Source: Peronospora farinosa (taxonomy: Eukaryota; Oomycota; Peronosporomycetes; Peronosporales; Peronosporaceae). Taken from it: 64,000 nucleotides of DNA. A program made the translations under genes and the position numbers. The notes beneath the pieces were generated by a model. That model searched no databases, had not been told where the DNA came from, and worked only from the letters and a program-made list of their open reading frames with translations. Below are positions 43,380 through 54,192 of this stretch, one piece after another. The first letter of the stretch is position 1. Each line of letters opens with the position of its first letter. The stretch lies in contig CANTFK010000726.1 in the NCBI GenBank assembly GCA_947646735.1, forward strand, positions 1 through 64,000. The letters run 5' to 3'.

Positions 43380-44791
43380 ATCACCTTTACCCGAGCGATC
43401 GCAGACAAACATGGTCACGTACTACACACCGAAACCACTCCAACAAGGAAAACGAGCACCTACGGCGAGCATCTATCTGTAACAGTATAGCGTAGTGGTG
43501 CCCAACCATCCGCGAACATACGCGGACAGTCGTCGCGTCTGGGAGCAGTACTTCTGAAGCGGAATTGAACGTTCGCGTGGCGATGAAGAGATGCGTAAGA
43601 TGTGGCGACGATAGAGACGTGCTCGAGAAAGATGACCTCGGCTACTTATGCGGTACGACAAGCTTCGCTGGCGAGTCTTTGACCGCATGAGTCCGCCAGT
43701 GGAACGCCAAAAGGTCTTTTGCCGAGCTCGTACCGTTTTGCGAAGAACAACGTCGTCGTATGGACTCGCAGAAATCCGCAAAATAATATGTAAGTTGTCG
43801 TGGGTCGCGGACCGCGGACCGCCCTTTTTGCTTTTGTGCACTGGCGAACACGTTGCCATCATTGTGAACGCTACGACATAGCGCGTCCAAACGCGCTCAA
43901 TGGACGCCTATTCTTGGCGATTGTTCGTTTTCCAAAAAGGAGCGCACGCGGATTGGGAGATATGAGCGAGTGCGTGATGAACACCAACGAGCGCATGGGT
44001 GGACTCAAATGGACGTGGGCGCGCTTCAAAGATTTGCATTAAACCCAAGAACTCGCTCTCTAACGGAGGGGATTTCAGCATCGCGACCTGCGCGGCGTTC
44101 TCGATCACCTAGTCCTCCAATAACGCGAGCTGCTCGACGCTCGCGATCCCGCTCACCTCCCAGTCGTAGTCGCTCACGATATTCGGAACGTTCGCGAGAA
44201 GTGTTGCGCGGAGTTACCACGAATCGCTATTCGAGGGACAACCAAGCCAGCAAACGTGGTAATATCGTGTTCCTGGAACGACATTTGTCCGAGCGCGGGA
44301 AGCGCCATGAACAGTCTGAGGCGAGCCACGATGTTCCACGATTCTTTCCACATGCCAGCATCAATTTTCAGCGCTGTCAACCAGCAGGGATGGACCGTCG
44401 CGCCGAAACGCAGCGTGAGGCACCAGAGTCTGAACGAGCGGTGCCGACTCCTTCGGTCGTGGTGCATCTCCAGGAGTTTGATCGACGGGTGACTTTTGTA
44501 GAGCATGATGCAAGTCAAGCAAGTGAGCTGGCTGAGACTGCGGAGATCCTCGCGGAGAAGGCTTCTTCTGCTGCGAGTGCTGGGTCCGCTCAGCGACTCG
44601 AGCGTCATAAAACAGTTAAATGCTGCATCTTCGACGGGACAACGCGGAGTTTCTTGGGCTGCTTCAGCCCAATATGCCAAGGCTTTCGCGTTATCGGAGA
44701 CCAAGTTATGCATATGCGTCTGATCCGTCGTCGACGGGAGGACCGCCGGCCAGTAACGCTTGTGACGACCAACGTAGAAAGTAGGGCGTAG
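43380..44791 (+). pseudogene. Antisense ORF of element C: zinc motif, RS-rich, helical tail
   Basis: The plus strand, opposite to pol, encodes a Trp/Arg-rich block (YDKLRWRVFDRM, SYGLAEIRKI), then the C-x2-H-x4-C-x2-C motif at 43829-43865 (disrupted by one inserted T), CERYDIARPN, a 1-bp deletion, and a long open frame 43970-44791. That frame has GALQRFALNPRTRS, an Arg/Ser-rich stretch (RRSRSPSPP, RSRSRSPPSRSRSRYSERSR) and a helical Ala/Glu-rich end (ASELAETAEILAEKASSAA). Element D has the same protein. The antisense frame overlaps the pol C-terminus, which is open on the other strand. Confidence 0.6.
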
Positions 44792-45994
44792 ATGCATCGA
44801 CGAAGTAATGTAAAGTTCGTAGGCATCCCCGTTCACCTAAAACATTTTATATGGGCCAATATACTATGGCACTAAGCTCGGTGTGCCGAGACTTGTCACT
44901 GATGCGTCGGGTATGCTTGTCGTCGAAAGTAGAACCAATCATCACCCTTAAACTTCTCAAGGTTCTTGTGTCCGCGATGGTCTTCAGACGCCTTCTGCTT
45001 ATCGACCGCAGCGCCATTGTCGTCGCGCACAAATGGCGCGACAATTTGACGATGTATCACAAATTCGTCGATCAATCTAGAGTCCGACAGACGGACTCTC
45101 AATGGAGACTGAGCTGCGCTAGCCTAAGAAGGAATGTTCTGTGACTTGGAACGCGTTTGAAACGCATGTAGCGAGTCGGGTAATGCCTTTCTCGAGGATG
45201 CCAGTGGCACTAAGACATCCGGTTTCCCTCACCCAACAAGAGTAGAAGAATCGTCCAAACCAAGAAGATCCGGGACGCGCGGATGGCGGGCGTTATTCAC
45301 GAATAAGGGAGTTGAACAAGTCGAAGCGTGAACATCGTTGTTCATCGCGAACTCATTCATACAAAGGAATTAGCAAAAGACGTGGCGTAACTGCGCAGAA
45401 CGTCCTCCAACACGCGATTGACTCGCTCGGTCCGTCCATCTGTGTCAGGGTGTGTGGTACTTAATATCATCAGACGAGTGTCGAGAATCTCGAACAGGAG
45501 ACCAAAATGTAACCGTAAATCGAGGATCGCGATCGGATACAATCGTGGTGGGCATGCCATGATGTTTGAAGACCATGTCTACGAAGGGAGCCGCGGTATC
45601 CTCGGCCGTGGTGGAAGCAGCGACAGGTGAAAGATGCGCCATCTTACTAAACATGTCCACGATGACTGTGCCCCTGCACATCACTGGCAATCCAAAGCCA
45701 AACCATGCTCACGTAATTCCAAAGACTCATGGCTATCGGTATAGGGTAAAGCGGGGACTGTGCCGACGGGGCCGGATTCACACGCTGGCACACCTCACAG
45801 GACCGAGCCCACTTGCGGACCCACTTGTACATGTCGGGACAATAGAAGTTCCGAGACAGCATGTGATACGTCTTTTCGCGACCCAGATGGCCGCTGCTGG
45901 CGGTATCGTGGTGCTCGTGTAGAACACGATCACGAAGATCGTCGTCGTGCGGTACGAAGATACGAGGAGTGTCAAACTGATCAGTTTGATACAA
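44600..45994 (-). pseudogene. Integrase of element C
   Basis: Minus-strand pieces: SSGHLGREKTYHML, SCEVCQRVNPAPS (zinc region), VDMFSKMAHLSP, IVSDRDPRF, TDGRTERVNRVLED (catalytic core), then after several stops GDAYELYITSSMHL and FYVGRHKRYWPA (C-terminal module). Shifts near 45690, 45445 and 45357 break it. A frame continues to 44174 opposite the RS-rich antisense ORF; whether it is still pol is unclear. Confidence 0.85.
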
Positions 45995-46278
45995 AAGAAA
46001 CTTGCCATCGAAGAAGTACCGCGCAATGTGGGCGCGAGTAGAAGCTGAGAGTTAACGCAATGCTTCGTCAGAGTGGTCGCTACAGTAGCGGACGATCGGT
46101 GAGTAAAACACGTCACGTGAATACGCCTTTGAGATGTCATCACGCAACGGGTTGACCGCGGACACAGCCGTGGTATTAATTCCAAGCATCGCGTGTGCGA
46201 GCAGTCATCGTCATCATCGTCCATCGAGGCCACAGGCATTGTATCTTCCGAGGATCATAGTCGGGTCTCCGCGATAAA

Positions 46279-46815
46279 TCAATTACAATATGTTTGTTGA
46301 TCCAGGCTTGTAGTGTACCACAAAGTTATACTCAGCATAAAAGACAACCACCGCGCCATGAGCTGGCTGAGCTGCGGGCTCTTAGTCGCAGTTCGTAAGG
46401 ACGCATGATCGGTGTAGATGATGAATGTCTGCTCTTCAAGCAAGTAAACGCGGAATTTCACGAGTGCGTAACGCATCGCTAGCAGCTCCCTGTCGTGAAC
46501 TGGATAAGTGCGCTCGGCAGGTTTTAACTGCCAATATTGGTAAATCACCACACATTCGTTACCATTTTCGTCATGCTGCATCAACGCACATCCTATGGGG
46601 AAGTCACTCGCATCGCATACAACATGAAACGGGGTATCATGAGTAGGCAGCGCTAATATTGGCGCTGTCGAGAGTCTCGTCTTAATCTCGTCAAATCCAG
46701 ACTGGTGCTCTTGGCGCCATATCCATATGGCTTCCTTCTTCAGCAGTTGTGACAGCGGATAAATCACGGACGCGAAGTCCTGCGCGTATTGATGAAGGTA
46801 GCTGGCTAAGTCCAA
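46279..46815 (-). pseudogene. RNase H-like domain of element C
   Basis: The 178-aa frame contains FHVVCDASDFPIGCALMQ, YPVHDRELLAMRYALVKF and FIIYTDHASLRT, ending near YTTSLDQQT. It starts within the RT connection (HQYAQDFASVIYPLSQLLK). Confidence 0.88.
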
Positions 46816-46818
46816 CCA

Positions 46819-47488
46819 TTAACGAAGATTCTTCTGGTCCTTTAAGAGTGGACAAAAATAAATCGCCGAAATTCTTTCCGGATCAGCGCGAACACCCCAT
46901 GCGCTAACATAGCTGCCCAACACGGGAATCACAGGGGCACAAAAGATGCATTTCTTCAGGTTTGCGTAGAGTTTGTTCCCGCGCATCGCTTCAAACACCT
47001 TACGTAGGTGGCCTAAGTGAACATTCAGGTCTGTCGCGCCCTCAGTGGCGCGACTGTGAACGAAGATATCGTCAAAGTAGCTCGGCGCGAAATGGGCGAA
47101 GAACGTGAGACACCATACGATTAAAAGTAGCAGGGGCATTTTTAAGCCCCTGCGGCATTACAAGCCACTCCCATTACATACCGCTAGGCGTGCTGACAGC
47201 GGCAAGCGGATCATTCTCAGTACGCATCAGGATTTGGTAAATGCCGTCCGTCAGATCGAAGGACGAGAAAATTGTGCTGTCCGACATGGTACTTGAAACC
47301 ATGTCTTTCCCTAAAATTAATTTCTGCGCTGGAATTTTCGCATCGTTCAGTTTGTAAAAAAAAATATGAGCAATACGCCGTCCAACTGTCGACTTCCTGA
47401 CACAGAAGGTGGGACTCGAGTGTCTGGCGCACATGGCTAGCCTGACGACTCCCTTAAATAAAGGCGTCAAATGCTTTAACCTGTTCAC
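46819..47488 (-). pseudogene. Reverse transcriptase of element C
   Basis: Frames 47488-47174 and 47139-46819 hold [43 protein letters not shown] (catalytic box intact) and NLKKCIFCAPVIPVLG. A stop at 47174 and a shift separate them. Confidence 0.87.
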
Positions 47489-48460
47489 GTGGCAACGGCC
47501 ACTGACGTGTCACGCAGTACCTAGACTCAATAACAAGATCTATCTCGTGTCGCACACCTCTGTCAGCGGGAAGAACTGTAGGAATGGTGTCGGGATATAC
47601 ATCAGAGAATTCGTGCGCGAGAGCGAGAACAGGGTTCTTCGACGCATCGAGTTCTTCCTACGATTGAGCCTCTTATTGCTCCTCGCGAGCAAACTTCGGT
47701 TTTATTCCTTTTGGGCGCTAATGATTTTGGAGTGTCGGGGCTTGAGCGACTACACATAGTTGTTCGATCTCTTTTCCCTCCAAGTCACGCAGCATCCCCT
47801 CCAAGGGAAGCTCTGGGAGCTGCAAGATTCCAGACGCGTCGCGAGGCGGACTCGCGACTTGCAAAAAATGGCCGGATGGGACAACAACAATCATGTTAAC
47901 GACATTAATGGTCTCAAGAAACGGAGCCGGCGCCGTCTGCGTCGTTGCGACGAGCCGCATTCTCAGCCGGATGTACGGAAGCCACTGCTATCGCCGAACC
48001 CAGCAGGGGACCCTGCCTCGGCGTGTTGTCCTCAGCGTGGACTGACATGGGTGCCACTGCACGCTCGTGACGTACCGAAAGCTCTTGCTTCGGTACGGTT
48101 TTGGAATATTTATGCACGCGCGGGAGCCACTGCTCAGTCGTGCGACACCCGAAGCCAGTGCTGCGGGTTGGATTTTTGACTCGGGAGCCATTGTTCGACT
48201 ATGGGGGAGCATATTGTGGAGTTTCACACCACGCCTGAAGGGCCATCGCACACTTCGGATGTATTATGAGTCGTGGGATCGGGATCTACGACGGCAACAT
48301 GCTGTCACGTACTTTCAGGTCCATAAAGGACGGCAAGTACCGCTTTGACATCGATGTCTAGTGGCTGGGCCGTACGGTTCAGCCAACCAATGTCGGTTTG
48401 ATGCCGCGCAAGCCACGGCATCTTAAAAATACAGTCAAAGGATATATTCAAGTCAATAAC
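47489..48460 (-). pseudogene. Protease-RT linker region of element C
   Basis: Only short remnants occur here; plus-strand frames in this stretch look like shadows. It holds no other recognisable gene. Confidence 0.4.
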
Positions 48461-49240
48461 CTACAATTCATCACTACTGGAAAAAATAAAAAGGTAAGGG
48501 AAAGACACCGAACCTGTTGTGTTGCGTGCGAACCTTTCCGTCTGTATACTTAACGACCATTTACCCAGGAGACTCGCAGACACGCAATCGCTAGGGAAGG
48601 ATTGACAGCCTGTCGGCACAAAAATCATTGTCAGTCTCGCCTGAGTCCAGCAAAGTGCAGAGTGGATGAGATACAAGTCAATTTGAACACCGAGCACAAT
48701 TAAACGCAGATCATTGCTGGACGTGGCGGCATTCAGCTGCGCATAATGAATAGTGGGGATAGGAGAACGTGTCGCCACCTTAGGCACATTCTTCCGTAGG
48801 AAGCCACGCACATACTGGCTCTCGCCGTTTTTTGACTGCCCGGCGATGGAGACCAAGACGTCAGACTCGGTGACAGCGAGAACTGGTAAAGGCGTACGGA
48901 AAACGGCTGCGCGGTTACTAGGCTTACGACAGCGAAAGCAGACCAGGTTCTTCTCTGTCGCAGGCTTCCAAGAATTCTGACTAGAAGACGCCTATGACGT
49001 GGGGCGTGCTCGATCGCATTGAGCTCCATTGGCTTAGGCTCCTGAACAATACGTAGAAGAAGCGATTAATCCACTTGCAAAGCCAAGACACTGAAGTCTT
49101 TACGCAACGCAATGCTGAACGCCTCTTTAATATAAGCTGGAGGCTTTCGCGTTAAGTAGAAAGGCTGATGCCCATCGATCATTCCGGTTGAGAACACATG
49201 GACCTGTGTCACCGTGTCACTAGAGCCGGCGACTATGCAC
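48461..49240 (-). pseudogene. gag end and protease of element C
   Basis: The minus strand gives the end of the capsid region (VHVFSTGMIDGHQPFYL, then AYIKEAFSIAL), a damaged zinc knuckle (CFRCRKPSNRAAVF), and the protease region. There LNAATSSNDLRLIVLGVQ is followed by a mutated active-site segment (ALCWTQARLTMIF in place of an LLDSGAS-type motif), so the protease is dead. The N-terminal part of gag is missing. Confidence 0.8.
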
Positions 49241-49404
49241 AATGCCAGGTGTCGCGCGCGTGGAAATTAGTCGGACAATGACAAACAACCATGCTGCAAC
49301 GCAAGGGATGCGGAGCGATGGTGGTGCTCGTCTTGAAGAGGCTCAAACGCCAGCGCAAGCCGTCCTTCAGGGCCTGCATGTACGGGAAACATCCCGTATT
49401 GGCA

Positions 49405-49575
49405 ACAAGTTTTTAGATAAAGTACGGGTGGTCTTTAAACGCATGGGAGCCATCAACTACAAACCCCTTCTCCTATTGGCTGATAATGAGATTGATTCTC
49501 ACTTGCCTGCGAATAGAGATACGAATGGCTACACCCGCTATCTCGGGTGTAGCAGTTGGCCAGCGCGTTTGGTTG
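49405..49575 (-). repeat. Partial 5' LTR of element C
   Basis: It matches about 43075-43230 of the other LTR (acgggtggt, cgcatggga, gaatagagatacgaatggctacacc). The outer part is replaced by unrelated sequence. Confidence 0.65.
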
Positions 49576-52227
49576 ATATAATGGCCTATATCAACCAATT
49601 AGAGTGCATTTTTAGCTTCAAGGAGATGCAAGAATAATATTATATGATAAGATTATATTTTTATATATTTTTTAGCTAAAATGAAATTGTCTTATTGGCA
49701 CTTCATATAAGTGTCAATGTTATGTAACAGACTAACCCGTTTACAGCCCACGCATAAGCTGCAGCAATTCACCTTTATATTGACTTGAACGTCTCTCTTT
49801 CACTCTTGCGCTACTGCGAACATCTCTATACCCTCTCCGCCTTGATTTTTCTTGGCTTCTACGCGAGACGAATCGTCATCCTCGTCAACCTGCAAACTCG
49901 TAAACAAATTCGCCATTTGTCTTATAGCCTGATATAATTTATGTACAAAACACAATGCTTCACGCAAACAGAAGTTATGTAGACGACGCATTGTCATGTC
50001 ACCGTACCTTTGCAGAGAGGAATTGTATGAAGAAGTATACAAAATTCTTGCGAGTTCTAACCTATAACTTATCTAAGATCAAGAGATGGTGGTAAGAAAT
50101 AACGCGCCAAATCAAGCCTTATTTCAATTTCTTGGTCTTTATATTGACGTCATAGTTTAGGATCTTAAATTTGCGTCGACCTTTGGCACTAGCAGGAGTG
50201 TAAGATTTGGGTAGCTAGCTCATCCTTTCAATTATAAAGGTTCACATCTTTATAACGATTCGCAAATGGACCCATATTAAGTCTGATTGTGTCGCGTCTT
50301 GGTTCTAACTTGAGTATCCAGCTCTAAGGAAGGGCCTCATTTTTGACGCTATGAAAATGAGGACGGACATGGAAAAAGCAGGCCACGTCAGCGGCCGCAT
50401 GCGTCACTGACATTTGCTGTCTGATACGTCAGCGAGTTTCTTTGGTAAGAAGGTCGTTTTGTCTATCGCCAAGTTTGTCTACGTCAAGGCATGCATCGTG
50501 CAGGGTGAAAATTCACACCGACGAGAATTTGTGATGCCTGGGATCTGTCTGAATCGTACTCCATGTGAGCTAGGCAAAACTGGAAATACCCAGACCTTAA
50601 ACATGCTGTTGACATCGACCGTGATCTGGAACACTTCTGCACAGGCTTTTTTACGACCACGCAATTGACGACGGAACACCATAACTTCAACTCAAAGTAG
50701 CAAATTGTTGCGACAGACAAATAGATTTGCACGTGTTTACTACATGTACTTCTCCCAAACGCTAACGCCCCTAGACTACGCTATATGTCCTCGAGCTGCA
50801 GCTCTTCACAATGGGCCCTTGGATAGAATGTCATGTGGGGATAGTTCACATACCGTTAACTTTATTTTGCAGTACCACCATGCGCAGCTAAAAGACGGCA
50901 TTCATGGACCATATGTTAGTTGATCAAGTTGAGCCCTGTTCATTGACTGCCACGATTTATAAAATGCTACCCATTCCAGAAACTTAATCTACAAAACTTA
51001 CCCCACAGAGTTTAGTCTTTTGTGAGCGCAAGTATCGTCATTGGTTACGAGGTAGGCTACTTCCCCGTGCAATCGCATGTGTATTCATGGCATTCGAATT
51101 TTACAGGCGGCTACTTTCAGACGTTAGGCTATCTGAGCGGTCCACTGTTGCATTTCCAAAGCTAAACAAACGTCCCGCCATGCTGAAGTTAACAAGGTGT
51201 GTTACTACGCTGAGCACATGGCGGTCATCAGCTTATTGTGGGACTGCTCCTGAAACATTCACGATAAACGAGACTCACAGTGTGCTGTTTTGCAGATAGC
51301 TCGGTGGACATTCGACTGACATCGCAGCGCTTATCGTTAATGTGCCACTGGCCGGGCCGACTTTGATCCTAATATTTGTCTCGAACCATGCGAGCAGCTT
51401 GCATTTTCTAAACACTTTCCGCTTCTATACGCAAAGTGCGTCTATCGCTTTCGGAACCAGCGTAATCGCTGGAAACGATAGCGATATACGGCAAACTGCA
51501 TTGTCACGCACTCCACCTGCCAGCAGCGATGAAAACAGACGATCTTCCTGAATTCACCTCTTTCCTGATTATAACAAGAGACGACACAGGGTTCTTGAGT
51601 CTGCAATGTTATGCCGCTGCTTCTGCAACTTGCGTGCAGCTTCGATCTCAATCCGTGGCGCCAGCGAATGCGGCTCCGCCGTGCCGTAGCCATATTCCTT
51701 TTGTAGCTACAAAGTATCATCCCTATAAGCAGCTACTTACCCCTCACTTATCCGCGTATCCTTTGTTATCTGCTTTAAGGTCGCTTGACCAGCGAGCTCG
51801 TCACCGTTTTATCCGTCATCCCGGTTTTTAAGCAGTTCGTCCTGACCAAGAAGGAACAAGTCACCGAGCATATACTTGGTTTTGGTGTCAACACAAACTC
51901 TCGCATTGTCGTGGGATCGAAACAGAGCTTCTGTTGAATCGTTACAACACAGCCATACAGCTCTTCAAGCTTATCACCGTGAGAATCGCCATGTTGTAGT
52001 TCGACAACTTGGCTTCTTTAAAATACATAACCTTTCGTATGTAGCGTTTACAGTCAGTACTACAAGTTCTAATATCAAATTCGTAACCCTTTCAAATACG
52101 GTACCAAATTTCAAAGATTCACCTAGATTCGCTGTAAACAATTGTACCGCTCATCCTTTGAGTCAATTCATTGTCGCTTTAACTCCGGACCAAACGGACC
52201 AGATCGTCTCCTTCTCTTGCCTTCACC
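49576..52227. other. 2.6-kb region without a confident gene
   Basis: A minus-strand frame at 49800-50042 (start TTG; internal Met start at ~49998) gives an 65-80-aa helical acidic protein (REALCFVHKLYQAIRQMANL) and might be a terminal exon. The rest has only short scattered frames on both strands. Confidence 0.4.
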
Positions 52228-53451
52228 ATGAACGATTGTATGCAAGCCGCATCCAATTCGGGCATGTTTGCACTGTGCTCAGAGCCAACGCTGCGTAAGA
52301 TCTGCGCGCGCACTAAAGCCGTTACTTACCCGAAGAATGCCGTTGTGTACCACCAGGGCGACACGCAGACGGAGATGCTGTTGCTCAAGACCGGCAGCGT
52401 AGAGTCCACCAAGATCATCGAGGGCCAAGAGCACACGCTTGAAGTCATGACTAGTGGCGCCGTAAACTCCAATCATGCGCTTGTACAAGACCCTGCAGCC
52501 GTGACGGTGCGCTGCCTCACGCCTGTGTCGGGCTTTACGCTACAGAGTGTGGCGTTGAACGAGGTGCTGGAGGATAAGACGGCCTCGCGTGAGGTTATGC
52601 ATAGCCTAAGCAAGGAGATACGACGACAGGCATCACTGCTGCAGACGCCGCTGTTCGAGCAGCACGCCAAGCCCACGCCGTACTTTGCCACGTCTGTGGC
52701 CGCCTCGATCGAGTCATTTTATCGTAGTGGGATGAACTCGCTGCTGAATGCTCGACTCACGGGTCAACCAGTGGCTAAACTCTTTCCAGAAATGCATTTG
52801 CAGATTCCTACACGTATCGTGTACATTAATGGCTTTAAGGGAATTCGTCACCTGCTCGAGAAGAATGTGAACGCGGACAGTTACGAGTATCCGCTGTTAG
52901 TGCGTCTCACGGAGGCTGTGGCTCCTGGTGTCATCATGACGCCTGTGAGTAGTATGCTGGAAGCCTTTAACGCTGGACACATGAATCCAGAATCGCTGTC
53001 GACACGTTGGATTCGTGGTACGGCGCCACGTATGCTCCGTGAAGTGATTTTTGGTGTCGGACTGAACCAGCTATCGGACTATTTCGAAGAACGTCTGTCC
53101 GTCACATCAAGCCCTGCGATGAACAATGCCTTCGGTAGTATGATGGCTGGTGTCGTGTGTGGGTATCTGTCCCATGTGCCGCACAACTTGTCCACTATGA
53201 AGCTGATGCACCCGCAAAAAAGTTACGGCGAGCATATGGACGATTTCATTCGGCGTGCGGAGGTGCGCGTCCCTACGACGGTGTCTCCTCGTCAACGATA
53301 CGTGGCAGCCACGGCGATGGCATTGCTGTTTCCGAAGGGTTTGACGGTGCGTACTTCGCAGATCGTGGGCTCGTTCATTATCCTAAACGGCACCATCAAC
53401 TCGCTCAAGGAGGTTGACTTCAACACGATTAAGGGCTACATGTCGGGCTAG
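52228..53451 (+). CDS. Fusion of cyclic-nucleotide-binding-like domain with divergent mitochondrial carrier domain
   Basis: Intronless, 407 aa. Residues ~14-130 form a CRP-type roll (LRKICARTKAVTYPKNAVVY, HQGD, LLLKTGSVES, then the HTLEVMTSGA turn), but the phosphate-binding cassette of true cNMP sensors is not visible. From ~150 to 400 a mitochondrial-carrier-like fold follows. It has membrane-helix pairs, RWIRGTAPRMLREVIFGVGL (a typical carrier RGxxPRxxR segment) and GVVCGYLSHVPHNLSTMKL, which resembles the PxDxxK helix end with the acidic residue lost. Canonical PxDxxK motifs are thus degenerate, so transport activity is uncertain. There is no obvious presequence, as usual for carriers. 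It is most likely a membrane protein of mitochondria with a regulatory N-domain. Confidence 0.75.
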   Translation: MNDCMQAASNSGMFALCSEPTLRKICARTKAVTYPKNAVVYHQGDTQTEMLLLKTGSVESTKIIEGQEHTLEVMTSGAVNSNHALVQDPAAVTVRCLTPVSGFTLQSVALNEVLEDKTASREVMHSLSKEIRRQASLLQTPLFEQHAKPTPYFATSVAASIESFYRSGMNSLLNARLTGQPVAKLFPEMHLQIPTRIVYINGFKGIRHLLEKNVNADSYEYPLLVRLTEAVAPGVIMTPVSSMLEAFNAGHMNPESLSTRWIRGTAPRMLREVIFGVGLNQLSDYFEERLSVTSSPAMNNAFGSMMAGVVCGYLSHVPHNLSTMKLMHPQKSYGEHMDDFIRRAEVRVPTTVSPRQRYVAATAMALLFPKGLTVRTSQIVGSFIILNGTINSLKEVDFNTIKGYMSG

Positions 53452-54192
53452 CGTCTCAGTTTACAACATGGTGACAAGGTGACAATAGGTAGCGATGCAA
53501 AAAAGGGTGCACACTTACTCCAGTGCAACTTGCCGTACGGCTCCGGTCGGTGAGTGCGCGCGTGTACAGCTCAGTTTAACTTGAACCAGCCAGGTGAACC
53601 AAGACAGCGGAATTTAGGACGCCTTGACTGTGAGAGCCGAAGAAAACATGAAGGCATGGGGGACAGTAGAGTAGCGACAGCAGCCCCGAATGATACAAAC
53701 ATGCTTTGCAAAATTAATATCAATTTGTGCAAAGCTCATCCAAGCAAGCCAACTAGGATGGACTGGACACGACGGCGTGTGTCATAGCGTTTTGTTGTTT
53801 CCCTAAGCCTGCTCCATTCGTGTCCGATGTCGACCTAAGATATGGCCATCAAGCTCAATATCCTTGCAGGATTGCTTCGACGAAAGCAGGTAGTGAAGTT
53901 TTGACCGGGCTTAGCTGCTCCTGACCACAGCTTGTGACGGTTCGCACCACCTTATCGCTTACCCATGCCTGCTCGATTGCTGCAATAGACAATACAATTA
54001 TTCTCATGCACCGACCTTTCACAAGACAACGCCGCTTAAAGCAAAGGTTAATTCATTCTTCAACAGCACGAACGAAAAAAACGCAGCCCATAGTGGCCTC
54101 TAGAAGTGGAGGACCACCAATTTCTGATTACGCACCGTCTGCACATATCCACTTCTACCTGAACGCGCGTTCCACAAGCTGCAGTGCTAGGC
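53452..54192. other. Spacer between convergent genes
   Basis: No gene seen between the two 3' ends. Confidence 0.5.

Larger units (their letters stand above)
42974..49575 (-). mobile_element. Ty3/Gypsy element C, minus strand, 5' end truncated
   Basis: From right to left: partial LTR (49575-49405), gag remnant, protease, RT, RNase H, integrase, antisense ORF region, purine tract and 3' LTR (43288-42974). All frames are broken. It is the same family as element D at 61.2 kb, with high similarity over 43.3-45.7 kb versus 61.6-64.0 kb. Confidence 0.88.

Noticed and set aside
43970..44791. RS-rich frame taken as a plus-strand gag
   Set aside because: Protease, RT, RNase H and integrase of element C all run on the minus strand, and the frame lies between integrase and 3' LTR. 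It is therefore antisense to the element and not its gag.
49242..49637. 131-codon plus frame at the right end of element C
   Set aside because: It spans gag remnants and LTR sequence of the minus-strand element; no independent coding signal.
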